Origin: Clostridia bacterium
Lineage (GTDB): Bacteria > Bacillota > Clostridia > Oscillospirales > Acutalibacteraceae
Length of the DNA stretch: 11,800 bases
Direction of reading: 5' to 3'
NCBI GenBank assembly: GCA_900767025.1
Contig: CAAFXS010000072.1
Coordinates: 1-11,800, forward strand
The position numbers and the translations under genes were made by a program. Positions within the stretch are counted from its first letter, which is position 1; the number at the start of each line of letters is the position of its first letter. The notes under the pieces were generated by a model. That model was not told where the DNA came from and did no database searches. It saw only the letters and a program-made list of their open reading frames with translations. Shown in pieces: positions 1 through 6,332 of the stretch.

Positions 1-13
1 GAGCTACGGAAAC
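1..13 (-). tRNA. tRNA-Arg 5' end, cut by window edge
   Basis: On the minus strand the last 13 bases read GTTTCCGTAGCTC: a 7-base acceptor strand, the TA of positions 8-9, and the first D-stem strand GCTC. They match exactly the start of the orphan tRNA-Arg(CCT) half at 97-136. A strong minus-strand promoter lies just upstream (32-60), so this is probably the functional copy, continuing beyond position 1. The anticodon is outside the window, so the Arg identity rests only on identity to the neighbouring half copy. Confidence 0.6.
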
Positions 14-31
14 ATCTTTGAAATCTATTCA

Positions 32-60
32 ATTTTAGTCTTAAACTTACTCAATGTCAA
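32..60 (-). promoter_or_regulatory. Sigma-A promoter for the left-edge tRNA
   Basis: On the minus strand TTGACA (60-55) is followed by exactly 17 bases and TAAAAT (37-32). The predicted start falls roughly 10-15 bases before the tRNA 5' end at 13. Near-consensus boxes with ideal spacing are typical of stable RNA genes. Confidence 0.75.
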
Positions 61-61
61 T

Positions 62-80
62 CGCCTTTGCCCGAAAGGCG
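62..80 (-). other. Hairpin between tRNA-Arg half and tRNA promoter
   Basis: CGCCTTT and AAAGGCG form a perfect 7-bp stem around a 5-base loop, one base upstream of the -35 box of the tRNA promoter. There is no U-run on the minus strand, so it is not a convincing intrinsic terminator. It may stop or destabilise transcripts coming through the truncated tRNA half, or be a scar of rearrangement. AGGCGGTCG beside it (77-85) is repeated directly at 103-111 inside the tRNA half. Confidence 0.35.
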
Positions 81-96
81 GTCGTTATAACATATT

Positions 97-136
97 CTTA
101 GGAGGCGGTCGCTCTATCCTACTGAGCTACGGAAAC
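97..136 (-). pseudogene. Truncated tRNA-Arg(CCT), 5' half only
   Basis: On the minus strand 40 bases form a normal tRNA 5' half: acceptor strand GTTTCCG, TA, D arm GCTC-AGTAGGATA-GAGC, anticodon stem ACCGC and loop CTCCTAA with anticodon CCT, plus the first base (G) of the 3' anticodon stem. The sequence then switches to AATATGTTATAACG, with no 3' stem strand, variable loop, T arm or acceptor partner. It cannot fold as a tRNA, so it is a broken gene. The same 13-base start recurs at 13-1. Breakage at the anticodon loop could reflect tandem duplication followed by deletion, or recombination at a tRNA-type attachment site. Confidence 0.75.
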
Positions 137-144
137 ATTTTATT

Positions 145-174
145 AAAAAAGACACCAAATCTGGTGTCTTTTTT
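145..174 (-). terminator. Terminator after the tRNA-Met/tRNA-Glu pair
   Basis: GACACCA and TGGTGTC (151-157/162-168) pair around a 4-base loop, flanked by an A-run and a T-run, so it can act on both strands. On the minus strand it follows the encoded CCA end of tRNA-Glu directly and is followed by TTTTTT. It separates that pair from the tRNA-Arg half. Confidence 0.9.
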
Positions 175-249
175 TGGTGACCCGGACGGGAATTGAACCC
201 GTGTTACCGCCGTGAAAGGGCGGTGTCTTAACCTCTTGACCACCGGGCC
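175..249 (-). tRNA. tRNA-Glu (TTC)
   Basis: The minus strand folds as a standard cloverleaf. Acceptor GGCCCGG pairs with CCGGGTC (one G-U pair). The anticodon stem CCGCC/GGCGG encloses loop CTTTCAC with anticodon TTC. The T arm contains GGTTCAATTCC, the discriminator is A and the CCA end is encoded at 177-175. It lies 2 bases after tRNA-Met and is presumably co-transcribed with it. Confidence 0.96.
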
Positions 250-251
250 GT

Positions 252-328
252 TGGTGGCTTTAACTGGATTCGAACCAGTGACACTGCGGGTATGAACCGC
301 ATGCTCTAGCCAACTGAGCTATAAAGCC
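252..328 (-). tRNA. tRNA-Met (CAT), elongator type
   Basis: On the minus strand acceptor GGCTTTA pairs with TAAAGCC. The D arm is GCTC...GAGC, and the anticodon stem TGCGG/CCGCA encloses TTCATAC with anticodon CAT. The T arm is CTGGTTCGAATCCAG, followed by discriminator A and encoded CCA. The first base pair is G-C and the GGTTCATACCCG anticodon arm resembles elongator tRNA-Met of Firmicutes. The Watson-Crick 1-72 pair argues against initiator tRNA. A tRNA-Ile carrying lysidine at CAT is not fully excluded. Confidence 0.93.
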
Positions 329-347
329 ATACATTTGTGCAAGCAAG

Positions 348-376
348 ATTATATCTTATTACAAATTATTTGTCAA
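348..376 (-). promoter_or_regulatory. Promoter of the tRNA-Met/tRNA-Glu operon
   Basis: On the minus strand perfect TTGACA (376-371), a 17-base spacer and perfect TATAAT (353-348) lie about 20 bases upstream of the tRNA-Met 5' end. It is divergent from the lexA promoter, with about 40 bases between their -35 regions. Confidence 0.93.
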
Positions 377-414
377 CACTTTTTTTCAACACAAAGAAAA
401 TTAATTCAAAAATA

Positions 415-426
415 GTACAAATGTTT
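415..426 (+). promoter_or_regulatory. Candidate LexA (SOS) box of lexA
   Basis: GTACAAATGTTT fits the Gram-positive LexA box pattern GAAC-N4-GTTC/T with one mismatch in the first half site (GTAC). It overlaps the -35 hexamer of the lexA promoter, where a repressor would block RNA polymerase, as expected for lexA autoregulation. Position and partial match support the call; it is not a perfect box. Confidence 0.5.
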
Positions 427-453
427 GACATAAAAACTATATAATGTTATTAT
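425..453 (+). promoter_or_regulatory. lexA promoter
   Basis: TTGACA (425-430), a 17-base spacer and TATTAT (448-453) lie about 30 bases before the lexA start codon. A TATAAT at 440-445 has no good -35 partner, so the first pairing is preferred. Confidence 0.7.
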
Positions 454-482
454 TATTTCAACGATGTTTATGGGGGCAGAAT

Positions 483-1070
483 ATGGATAAGCTTACCGAA
501 AAGCAAAACGAAATTTTTGAATACATAAAGGAAATAATATCCCAAAGGGGTGTTGCGCCGTCCGTGCGTGAAATCGGTCAAGCGGTGGGATTGCGTTCAA
601 CCTCCTCTGTTCAATACAACCTAAATGCACTTGAGCAGGCAGGATATATCAAGCGCGATGCTAATTTAAAACGCACACTGCGTATTGCAGGCAGTGCGGA
701 AAATGTTACGCACATTCCTCTTTTGGGAACGGTTACCGCAGGTGTACCCATTTTGGCAACCCAGCAGATTGAGGAATATATTGCCCTATCGGGTGTCAGC
801 GGAAATAATCTTTTTGCACTGCATATCAAGGGTGATTCAATGATTAACGCCGGTATTCTTGACGGTGATATTGTTGTGGTTGAGCAAACACCTGTTGCCG
901 ATAACGGCGATATTGTTGTTGCCCTGATAGGCGAAGAGGCAACGGTTAAAAGATTTTATAAGGAAAAGGGGCATTTTCGTCTTCAGCCTGAGAATGATAA
1001 ATATGACCCCATTATTGTTGACGAATGTGCAATACTCGGTAAGATTAAGACCCTGCTTCGTTCCTATTGA
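483..1070 (+). CDS. lexA: LexA repressor of the SOS response
   Basis: Transcriptional repressor and self-cleaving protease that controls DNA-damage genes; RecA filaments trigger its autoproteolysis. The 195-residue length is normal for the family. Residues 1-68 form the winged helix-turn-helix DNA-binding domain (MDKLTEKQNEIFEYIK..., APSVREIGQAVGLRSTSSVQ). The Ala86-Gly87 scissile bond lies in VTAGVP. Ser119 (GDSM) and Lys156 (EATVKRF) form the peptidase S24 catalytic dyad, so all key residues are present. The frame is open upstream to 444, but that extension would start inside the promoter. ATG 483 is preceded by a GGGGG-type ribosome binding site and gives the canonical N-terminus. A candidate SOS box overlaps the promoter. 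It stands alone: 59 bases separate it from mrp, with no clear terminator or convincing promoter in that gap. Confidence 0.97.
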   Translation: MDKLTEKQNEIFEYIKEIISQRGVAPSVREIGQAVGLRSTSSVQYNLNALEQAGYIKRDANLKRTLRIAGSAENVTHIPLLGTVTAGVPILATQQIEEYIALSGVSGNNLFALHIKGDSMINAGILDGDIVVVEQTPVADNGDIVVALIGEEATVKRFYKEKGHFRLQPENDKYDPIIVDECAILGKIKTLLRSY

Positions 1071-1129
1071 TATTTTGCGTATATTATGGTATATTATTAT
1101 TTAAAATATTTAATCTATAAGGTGAAAAA

Positions 1130-1957
1130 ATGAGCGAATGTAATCACGATTGTTCAAGCTGCAAATCAAACTGCGGTGACAGAAAGCCCTCAAAAGAGGA
1201 TTTTCTCAAGCCTATGAACAAATATTCAAATATTAAAAAGGTTATCGGTGTTGTCAGCGGTAAAGGCGGAGTAGGAAAAAGCCTTGTTACCTGTCTGCTT
1301 GCCTCAGCCTGTGCAAGGGCAGGGCTTAAGGTTGGCGTGCTTGACGCAGATATAACAGGTCCGTCAGTGCCGAAATCCTTTGGCATCAACAGCCGTGCAA
1401 TGCAGGACGGCGAGTGCCTGCTGCCTGCCGAGGCTGACGGCGGAATAAAACTGATGAGCGTTAATCTTTTGCTTGAGGATGTTAACTCCCCTGTGGTTTG
1501 GAGAGGTCCTGTTATCAGCGGATTAATCGAGCAGTTTTGGAGCGATGTCCGTTGGGGCGAGCTTGATTATCTGTTTGTGGATATGCCTCCGGGAACAGGT
1601 GATGTTGCCTTAACTGTTTTCCAGAGCCTGCCTGTTGACGGAATTGTTATTGTGTCAACTCCTCAGGATTTGGTTAAAATGATAGTAAGCAAGGCGTTCA
1701 ACATGGCTAAAATGATGAATGTTCCCGTGCTGGGACTTGTGGAAAATATGAGCTATTACACCTGCCCCGACTGTGGTAAAAAAATAAATATTTTCGGCGA
1801 CTCGGCAATAGATGAAACTGCAAAGGAGTTCGGTGTTCCCGTGCTGGCAAAGCTGCCAATTAACCCGGAAATTAACAGGCTTGTTGACAAGGGCAGGATT
1901 TTTGATGCACAGTGCAGTGAGCTTGACGAGTTTGTATCCGCCCTGAAGGGTGAATAA
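1130..1957 (+). CDS. mrp: Mrp/NBP35-family iron-sulfur carrier ATPase
   Basis: P-loop ATPase of the Mrp/ApbC/NBP35 group, proposed to bind and hand over [4Fe-4S] clusters to apoproteins in the cytoplasm. Visible motifs: deviant Walker A GKGGVGKS (44-51), LDADITGPSVP (71-81) and DMPPGTGD (151-158), the family signature. Cys212 and Cys215 (CPDC) are the conserved bridging-cluster ligands. The N-terminus adds four cysteines (C4, C8, C11, C15), reminiscent of the extra cluster of NBP35-type proteins and common, as far as I recall, in Clostridia. The 275-residue length is typical. The start has a good ribosome binding site (AAGGTG). The dCMP deaminase gene begins 12 bases after the stop, indicating co-transcription. 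Confidence 0.95.
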   Translation: MSECNHDCSSCKSNCGDRKPSKEDFLKPMNKYSNIKKVIGVVSGKGGVGKSLVTCLLASACARAGLKVGVLDADITGPSVPKSFGINSRAMQDGECLLPAEADGGIKLMSVNLLLEDVNSPVVWRGPVISGLIEQFWSDVRWGELDYLFVDMPPGTGDVALTVFQSLPVDGIVIVSTPQDLVKMIVSKAFNMAKMMNVPVLGLVENMSYYTCPDCGKKINIFGDSAIDETAKEFGVPVLAKLPINPEINRLVDKGRIFDAQCSELDEFVSALKGE

Positions 1958-1969
1958 GAAGGAGAAAAT

Positions 1970-2467
1970 ATGGCGAAAAGAGAAGGATATATAAGCTGGG
2001 ATGAATACTTTATGGGCGTTGCAATTCTTGCATCACAAAGGAGTAAGGACCCCAGCACTCAGGTAGGTGCCTGTATCGTTAACGATGACAACAAAATAAT
2101 GTCCGTTGGCTACAACGGCTTTCCCCGAGGCTGCAGTGATGACGAATTCCCCTGGGACAGAAGCGGCGGCAAGGACAGTGAAACAAAATACCCTTATGTG
2201 TGCCACGCAGAGCTGAACGCAATACTCAATGCCGGCGGAAACAGTCTTAAAGGCTGCAGAATTTATGTTGCCCTTTTCCCCTGCAACGAATGTGCAAAGG
2301 CTATCATTCAGTGTGGGATTAAAGAGGTTATTTACATCAGTGACAAGTATGCCGACACCGATTTGGTTCAGGCAAGCAAGCGTATGCTCAACTGTGCAGG
2401 CGTTAAGCTAACCCCCTTTGAGTCCGAAAAGTCAATTACCATTGACTTTAACAAGGAGGGCATATGA
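1970..2467 (+). CDS. dCMP deaminase (ComEB-like)
   Basis: Zinc-dependent deaminase converting dCMP to dUMP, the thymidylate precursor. The 165-residue protein carries the cytidine/deoxycytidylate deaminase signature: His79-Ala-Glu81 (zinc ligand and proton shuttle) and Pro-Cys105-Asn-Glu-Cys108 (zinc ligands). GYNGFPRG (48-55) is typical of the dCMP deaminase branch rather than of cytidine or tRNA deaminases. The acidic/aromatic loop DDEFPWDR (57-64) also fits that branch. A strong AAGGAG site precedes ATG 1970. The stop overlaps the next start by 4 bases (ATGA), so the next gene is translationally coupled. It is an ortholog candidate of B. subtilis ComEB, but no competence genes are nearby. 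Confidence 0.94.
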   Translation: MAKREGYISWDEYFMGVAILASQRSKDPSTQVGACIVNDDNKIMSVGYNGFPRGCSDDEFPWDRSGGKDSETKYPYVCHAELNAILNAGGNSLKGCRIYVALFPCNECAKAIIQCGIKEVIYISDKYADTDLVQASKRMLNCAGVKLTPFESEKSITIDFNKEGI

Positions 2468-3057
2468 AAGAGGTTGACATCTACGATTTTGACAAAACTC
2501 TTGTGCCCTTTGACAGCGGTTCGCTTTTTATGGGCTACTGCCTTTTGCATTATCCGTGGATTATAATTTTTTTGCCTGCCATGGCAGTTACGGCAATATT
2601 AATGGTGCTACATATCATTAATTTTACACAGTTCAAAAAATTCTGTTTTACATTTATAAATCTTATCCCTTTAGATAAAGCGGTAAAGGGCTTTTGGGAC
2701 AGGCACGAGAGTCAGGTTTACAAATGGTTTTTTGACAGAGAGCGCTTTGGCATTGTTATCAGTGCGTCACCTGATTTTCTCCTTGAAGAGCTTAACAGGA
2801 GAATTAAGTTTGACAGGCTGATATGCACCCGCCATGACAAGCACGGCGTTATCATCGGTGAAAACTGCCGTGACGAAGAAAAGGTTAAAAGGCTTTACGG
2901 CGAATACAGGGCAGAGGATATCAAGATTGTGGATGTTTATTCCGACTCTTTAAGGCACGACAGGCCTATATTTTCCCTTGCAACAAACTGCTGTTACCAC
3001 ATTGTTAAGGGAGAAAGAATACCCTTCAAATTCAGTGAGATATATAACAAGGATTGA
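2464..3057 (+). CDS. HAD-IB family phosphatase-like protein
   Basis: HAD-superfamily hydrolase related to phosphoserine phosphatase-like (subfamily IB) enzymes. Motif I is DFDKT with nucleophile Asp8 and acid/base Asp10. Motif II is the Ser of VISASPDF (Ser100). A lysine in EKVKRL (140-143) can serve as motif III. SDSLRHDRP supplies the metal-binding Asp161 and Asp166 of motif IV. Residues about 32-54 are strongly hydrophobic, fall in the cap region, and could dip into or span the membrane. The substrate cannot be read from sequence. At 197 residues it is normal for the group. It overlaps the dCMP deaminase stop by 4 bases and ends 4 bases before the next gene, so it is firmly inside the operon. 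Confidence 0.85.
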   Translation: MKEVDIYDFDKTLVPFDSGSLFMGYCLLHYPWIIIFLPAMAVTAILMVLHIINFTQFKKFCFTFINLIPLDKAVKGFWDRHESQVYKWFFDRERFGIVISASPDFLLEELNRRIKFDRLICTRHDKHGVIIGENCRDEEKVKRLYGEYRAEDIKIVDVYSDSLRHDRPIFSLATNCCYHIVKGERIPFKFSEIYNKD

Positions 3058-3061
3058 TTAA

Positions 3062-4327
3062 ATGAAAAAGCTAATACCGATTTTGCTTGTGCTGGCGGTA
3101 TTTACCGGCGTTTTTGTTTATTCCGTGAATTACAGAAACCAGGAAAACCAAAAGCAATTTGAAATTGCCGAACAGCGCGAAACAAAAAGGGCATCGAAAA
3201 AGGAAACTCCTTTAACCGATGACGATATAATTGCACAGAATGAGGAAAGCGGCTACAAGCTCTATTACAAAGATGGCATAGCAACCGTTGCCAAAGGCGA
3301 TGCCAAGTTAGAATTTTCCGGCTGGAGTAATTCTATTGACGCAAAAAAGCCCGAGCTTTACTACAACGATTTTGATGGCGACGGCGAAAAGGAGCTTATA
3401 ATAAGGCTTACCGACGGACGCAGTGAAGCTACGGGAAAAACCGAATATGACTATGTGCTCTATATGTTTGAGGAGGCTGAAAAGGACGGCAAAAAACAGC
3501 TTACCTACATTACTGCCACATCAAACAACTGGCGTACGGTTTTCAAAAATTCCATAAATTTTGAGATTACTCAGCTTAAATGCAAAAAATTTCTTCAAAT
3601 TGCAATGAACGACGCTGACAGTAAAATTGAATATGACGAAAAAACGGGTATCACCGACAACAAATATGTTGCCTACGCCCTTACAAATTCCAACAGCAAG
3701 AAGGAGTATTACACCCTTTTAAAATACAACAGCGGTCTTGGAATTTACACCATTTCCGAGGACGGAAAAATTACTCTTGATATCCGTGTAATCATAAAAT
3801 ATAACGAGTCGGAGCTGAATTATTATATCGGCAATATTCACTCGGAAATTGTTGTGTCCGACGGCTTTTTCCGTCTTAAGCCCAACACAATTACATTTAT
3901 CCCCCTTGATGATTACACCGTAACCGACCCGCGTGACACCGCAAATGCCGACTGGAGCTATGAAATAAAAAATCTCAGTCCGTCAAAAGCCGGCGATACA
4001 ATCAGCAGTATTACCACTCAGTTTACCGTGGGAAGCGGTAGCGGCTCAAGCCTTTATTTCGGCAATTACTCGGGAGATATAACAAATGTTGACAGTGTTA
4101 AATTCACTCAGTCATCTGTTACGCTCACCGCCAAGGACGGCTTTACCTTTGATGAAAATTTTGTTAAAAACGGAAATTTCAAGGTACTTGCAGGTCAGGG
4201 CAGAACTGACATTTCATACACCGCACAGGTTAAAAATTCTGCTGACGGCAGTACATTAATTATCAATTTTGACAAAAGCTATGACAGAGAGGATTTATCT
4301 TCGGTTGTAATAAATTACGGTATATAA
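3062..4327 (+). CDS. Membrane-anchored extracytoplasmic protein, unknown function
   Basis: I do not recognise this 421-residue protein. It begins MKK followed by a single hydrophobic helix (about 4-21) with no lipobox cysteine, so it is probably a signal anchor with the rest outside the cell. Residues 25-60 are charged and low complexity. At 101-110 YNDFDGDGEK is an Asp-rich DxDxDG loop like Ca-binding or FG-GAP-type repeats, followed by a strand (ELIIRL). The middle is rich in aromatic and charged beta-type sequence. The last ~130 residues (from about DPRDTANADW) look like an Ig-like beta domain separated by a Gly/Ser linker (GSGSGSS). The ribosome binding site AAGGA lies inside the end of the upstream gene. 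It is the last gene of the mrp operon, and I see no clear terminator after it. Confidence 0.75.
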   Translation: MKKLIPILLVLAVFTGVFVYSVNYRNQENQKQFEIAEQRETKRASKKETPLTDDDIIAQNEESGYKLYYKDGIATVAKGDAKLEFSGWSNSIDAKKPELYYNDFDGDGEKELIIRLTDGRSEATGKTEYDYVLYMFEEAEKDGKKQLTYITATSNNWRTVFKNSINFEITQLKCKKFLQIAMNDADSKIEYDEKTGITDNKYVAYALTNSNSKKEYYTLLKYNSGLGIYTISEDGKITLDIRVIIKYNESELNYYIGNIHSEIVVSDGFFRLKPNTITFIPLDDYTVTDPRDTANADWSYEIKNLSPSKAGDTISSITTQFTVGSGSGSSLYFGNYSGDITNVDSVKFTQSSVTLTAKDGFTFDENFVKNGNFKVLAGQGRTDISYTAQVKNSADGSTLIINFDKSYDREDLSSVVINYGI

Positions 4328-4355
4328 ACAAAAAATAAACACGAGAGCGTATTTA

Positions 4356-4383
4356 TTGACAATATTCTGTATTATGATATACT
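4356..4383 (+). promoter_or_regulatory. Promoter of the DegV-family gene
   Basis: TTGACA (4356-4361), 16 bases and TATACT (4378-4383). The predicted start is at about 4389-4391, so the transcript would begin at or just before AGGTGA, leaving almost no untranslated leader. Confidence 0.8.
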
Positions 4384-4399
4384 CCAATAGGTGATTTTT

Positions 4400-5251
4400 T
4401 TGAAAGAAGTTATGATTACGGCGGACTCCACCTGTGATTTGCCGAAAGAGCTGATACAACAGAATAACATTACCATTATCCCCCTGTCTGTTTTGCTTGG
4501 CGAAAGCTCATATCTTGACGGCATTGAGGTTTTTCCCAAGGATATTTACGATTATGTGGACAAAACCGGTGTTCTGCCCAAAACCTCGGCGGTTACTCCG
4601 GCTCAGTACCGTGAGGTTTTTGAGGAATACACAAAGGCAGGTATGGCAGTTGTTCACATAAGCCTTTCCTCTGCTATTTCTTCAAGCTATCAAAATGCCT
4701 GTTTGGTTGCAAGTGACCTTGAGGATGTTTACTGCATTGACTCAAAAAGCCTTTGCACCGGTGCAGGACTTTTAGTGCTGAAGGCTTGCGATTTCCGCGA
4801 TAAGGGCTTTGATGCAAAAAAGATTTACAACAGGGTAAGCTCTCTTGTTTCCAAGGTCAGCACCACATTTGTACTTGATAATCTTGAATATCTCTACAAG
4901 GGCGGAAGATGCTCGGGCGTTACAAAGTTCAGCGCAAATGTTTTAGGCATCAAGCCAAGCATTGCTATGGACAGCAAGGGCAAGCTTGGTGTTGCTAAAA
5001 AATACAGGGGCAAAATTGATGTTGTTTACAAGCAGTACATTAACGACTGCCTGAAAAATGTTAAGGATATCGACAAGGACAGGATTGTCATTGCCAACAG
5101 CGGCGGAGTTGATGATGAAATTCTCGGCTACGCCAGGGGCGTTATTGAGGGCAAAAAGTATTTTAAGGAAATTATTACCGCAGACGCAGGCTGTACTATC
5201 TCTTCACACTGCGGTCCTAAAACCCTTGCAATATTTTATATCAGAAAATAA
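4400..5251 (+). CDS. DegV-family fatty-acid-binding protein
   Basis: DegV/FakB-type proteins bind a fatty acid in a cleft and, in characterised cases, present it to a fatty acid kinase for phosphorylation. Family motifs numbered from the TTG start: DST (9-11), TSAVTPAQY (62-70), the Ser-rich lipid-carboxylate loop ISLSSAISSSYQNA (87-100), and later LEYLYKGGRCSG. Length of 283 residues is typical. Start choice: the frame opens at GTG 4391, but that codon lies at the predicted transcription start without a ribosome binding site. TTG 4400 has AGGTGA 5 bases upstream and yields MKEVMITADSTCDLP, the usual family N-terminus. ATG 4412 is the fallback. No FakA-type kinase gene is in the window. A hairpin terminator overlaps the stop codon. 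Confidence 0.92.
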   Translation: MKEVMITADSTCDLPKELIQQNNITIIPLSVLLGESSYLDGIEVFPKDIYDYVDKTGVLPKTSAVTPAQYREVFEEYTKAGMAVVHISLSSAISSSYQNACLVASDLEDVYCIDSKSLCTGAGLLVLKACDFRDKGFDAKKIYNRVSSLVSKVSTTFVLDNLEYLYKGGRCSGVTKFSANVLGIKPSIAMDSKGKLGVAKKYRGKIDVVYKQYINDCLKNVKDIDKDRIVIANSGGVDDEILGYARGVIEGKKYFKEIITADAGCTISSHCGPKTLAIFYIRK

Positions 5252-5273
5252 GGAGCGGTGAAAATCGCTCCTT
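5250..5273 (+). terminator. Terminator of the DegV-family gene
   Basis: AAGGAGCG and CGCTCCTT form an 8-bp stem around an 8-base loop, starting inside the stop codon. The following GTAGTTT is only weakly U-rich, so termination may be partial. Confidence 0.6.
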
Positions 5274-5279
5274 GTAGTT

Positions 5280-5288
5280 TGCGATAAT
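5280..5288 (+). promoter_or_regulatory. Extended -10 promoter of birA
   Basis: TGC followed by GATAAT (5283-5288) is an extended -10 element. No good -35 hexamer is visible 16-18 bases upstream. The predicted start at about 5295 falls in the left arm of the BirA operator. Confidence 0.5.
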
Positions 5289-5319
5289 TGTAAACCTTGT
5301 TTTCAAAGGAGTTAACAAT
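5287..5319 (+). promoter_or_regulatory. BirA operator covering the birA start
   Basis: ATTGTAAAC (5287-5295), a 15-base spacer and GTTAACAAT (5311-5319) form an inverted repeat with 8 of 9 positions matching. This fits the conserved BirA box (TTGTnAAC, N15-16, GTTnACAA). The left arm overlaps the -10 and start site; the right arm overlaps the ribosome binding site spacer and the birA ATG. Biotinoyl-AMP-loaded BirA dimer bound here should shut off its own gene. Confidence 0.8.
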
Positions 5320-6259
5320 GGCGTTAAAAAACGATATTTTATTTGAGCTTTTAAATTCAAAGGACTACATAAGCGGTGAAATGCTTGCTGAAAAATTCGG
5401 CAAAAGCCGTGCCGCCGTGTGGAAAAACATAAATGCACTGAAAAAGGACGGCTACGATATTTCCGCCGTTACAAACAGGGGCTACATTCTCACGGAAAAT
5501 AACAACCTTATATCACCGTCAAGCATCAGCGCGTATCTAAAAAAGGATATTGACATACTTTACTATCCGTCCATTGACTCTACCAATAACTGCTGCAAAA
5601 GGCTTTTGGCAGACGGTAAGCAGGGCGAATTTCTTGTTGCCGCCGACGAACAGACGGCAGGCAGGGGCAGGCAGGGCAAAAGCTTTTATTCACCCGCACT
5701 GACAGGCGTTTACTTTTCACTTGTGCTAAGACCCGAAACCACACTCCAAAACGCAGTAACCGCCACCACTGCGGCGGCAGTTGCCGTTTGCAGAGCAATA
5801 GAAAAATTAACTGATAAAAAGCCGAAAATCAAATGGGTTAACGATGTGTTCCTTGAGGGCAAAAAAATATGCGGAATACTCACCGAGGCAGTTACCGATT
5901 TTGAATCGGGTATGGTGGACAGTGTAATAATAGGTATCGGTATTAATATAAGCACCATTGATTTTCCCAAAAATGTGGAGCAGGCGGGCTGTCTTAACAC
6001 CACCGTAAGCAGAAGTGCATTAATCGGCGAGGTGTGCCGTGAGCTGATGAATATTGCCGGCGGAGATTACAAAAGCTTTATTGATTATTACCGCAGTCAC
6101 TCCCTTGTTATCGGCAAAAAAATCAAGTGTATCCAAAACGGCAAGGTCACCGACGCCACCGCCCTTGCCATTGATGAAACCGGCGGACTTGAGATTGAAA
6201 CAGAAAACGGCGAACGCCTAACCCTGCGCTCCGGCGAAATCAGCATAAGAACTATATAA
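5318..6259 (+). CDS. birA: BirA: biotin-protein ligase and biotin repressor
   Basis: Bifunctional protein that makes biotinoyl-AMP, attaches biotin to carboxyl-carrier proteins and, as a dimer, represses biotin genes. The 313 residues contain an N-terminal winged helix-turn-helix (about 17-40, EMLAEKFGKSRAAVWKNINA), so it is the regulatory class II type. The catalytic core has GRGRQG (115-120, biotinoyl-AMP loop) and KWVNDV (172-177, with the conserved Lys), followed by the C-terminal SH3-like domain (about 265-313). ATG 5318 follows AAAGGAG at the right distance; the frame extends to 5297 but without support. Own terminator at 6264-6294. A BirA operator at the start and a second one before bioY indicate autoregulation and control of biotin uptake. 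No biotin biosynthesis gene is present in the window. Confidence 0.96.
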   Translation: MALKNDILFELLNSKDYISGEMLAEKFGKSRAAVWKNINALKKDGYDISAVTNRGYILTENNNLISPSSISAYLKKDIDILYYPSIDSTNNCCKRLLADGKQGEFLVAADEQTAGRGRQGKSFYSPALTGVYFSLVLRPETTLQNAVTATTAAAVAVCRAIEKLTDKKPKIKWVNDVFLEGKKICGILTEAVTDFESGMVDSVIIGIGINISTIDFPKNVEQAGCLNTTVSRSALIGEVCRELMNIAGGDYKSFIDYYRSHSLVIGKKIKCIQNGKVTDATALAIDETGGLEIETENGERLTLRSGEISIRTI

Positions 6260-6263
6260 AATC

Positions 6264-6294
6264 AAAAGTGCCTCGTTTTTGACGAGGCACTTTT
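6264..6294 (+). terminator. birA terminator
   Basis: AAAAGTGCCTCGT pairs with ACGAGGCACTTTT (13 bp) around loop TTTTG. The flanking A and T runs make it usable on both strands. The -35 box of the next promoter begins 4 bases later. Confidence 0.9.
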
Positions 6295-6297
6295 CAG

Positions 6298-6326
6298 TTG
6301 ACTTATTATATGATGTAATATATAAT
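6298..6326 (+). promoter_or_regulatory. Promoter of the small toxin mRNA
   Basis: TTGACT (6298-6303), exactly 17 bases and perfect TATAAT (6321-6326). The predicted start is near 6333, at the base of a 5'-terminal hairpin, and leaves a leader of about 90 bases before the 23-codon gene. Confidence 0.85.
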
Positions 6327-6332
6327 GCTTTT

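Noticed and set aside
62..80. Intrinsic terminator in the tRNA-Arg spacer
   Set aside because: The stem is perfect, but neither strand has a U-run after it.
97..136. tRNA-Arg interrupted by a group I intron in the anticodon loop
   Set aside because: Group I introns do occur in tRNA-Arg(CCT), but only about 85 bases separate the break from the next tRNA start, no 3' exon is present there, and no intron core elements are seen.
444..482. Upstream-extended start of lexA
   Set aside because: The extension begins inside the promoter spacer and has no ribosome binding site or family similarity; ATG 483 has both.
1075..1103. Separate promoter for the mrp operon
   Set aside because: TTGCGT followed 17 bases later by TATTTA is a poor match in a very A/T-rich gap. 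Read-through from lexA cannot be excluded, so I left it out.
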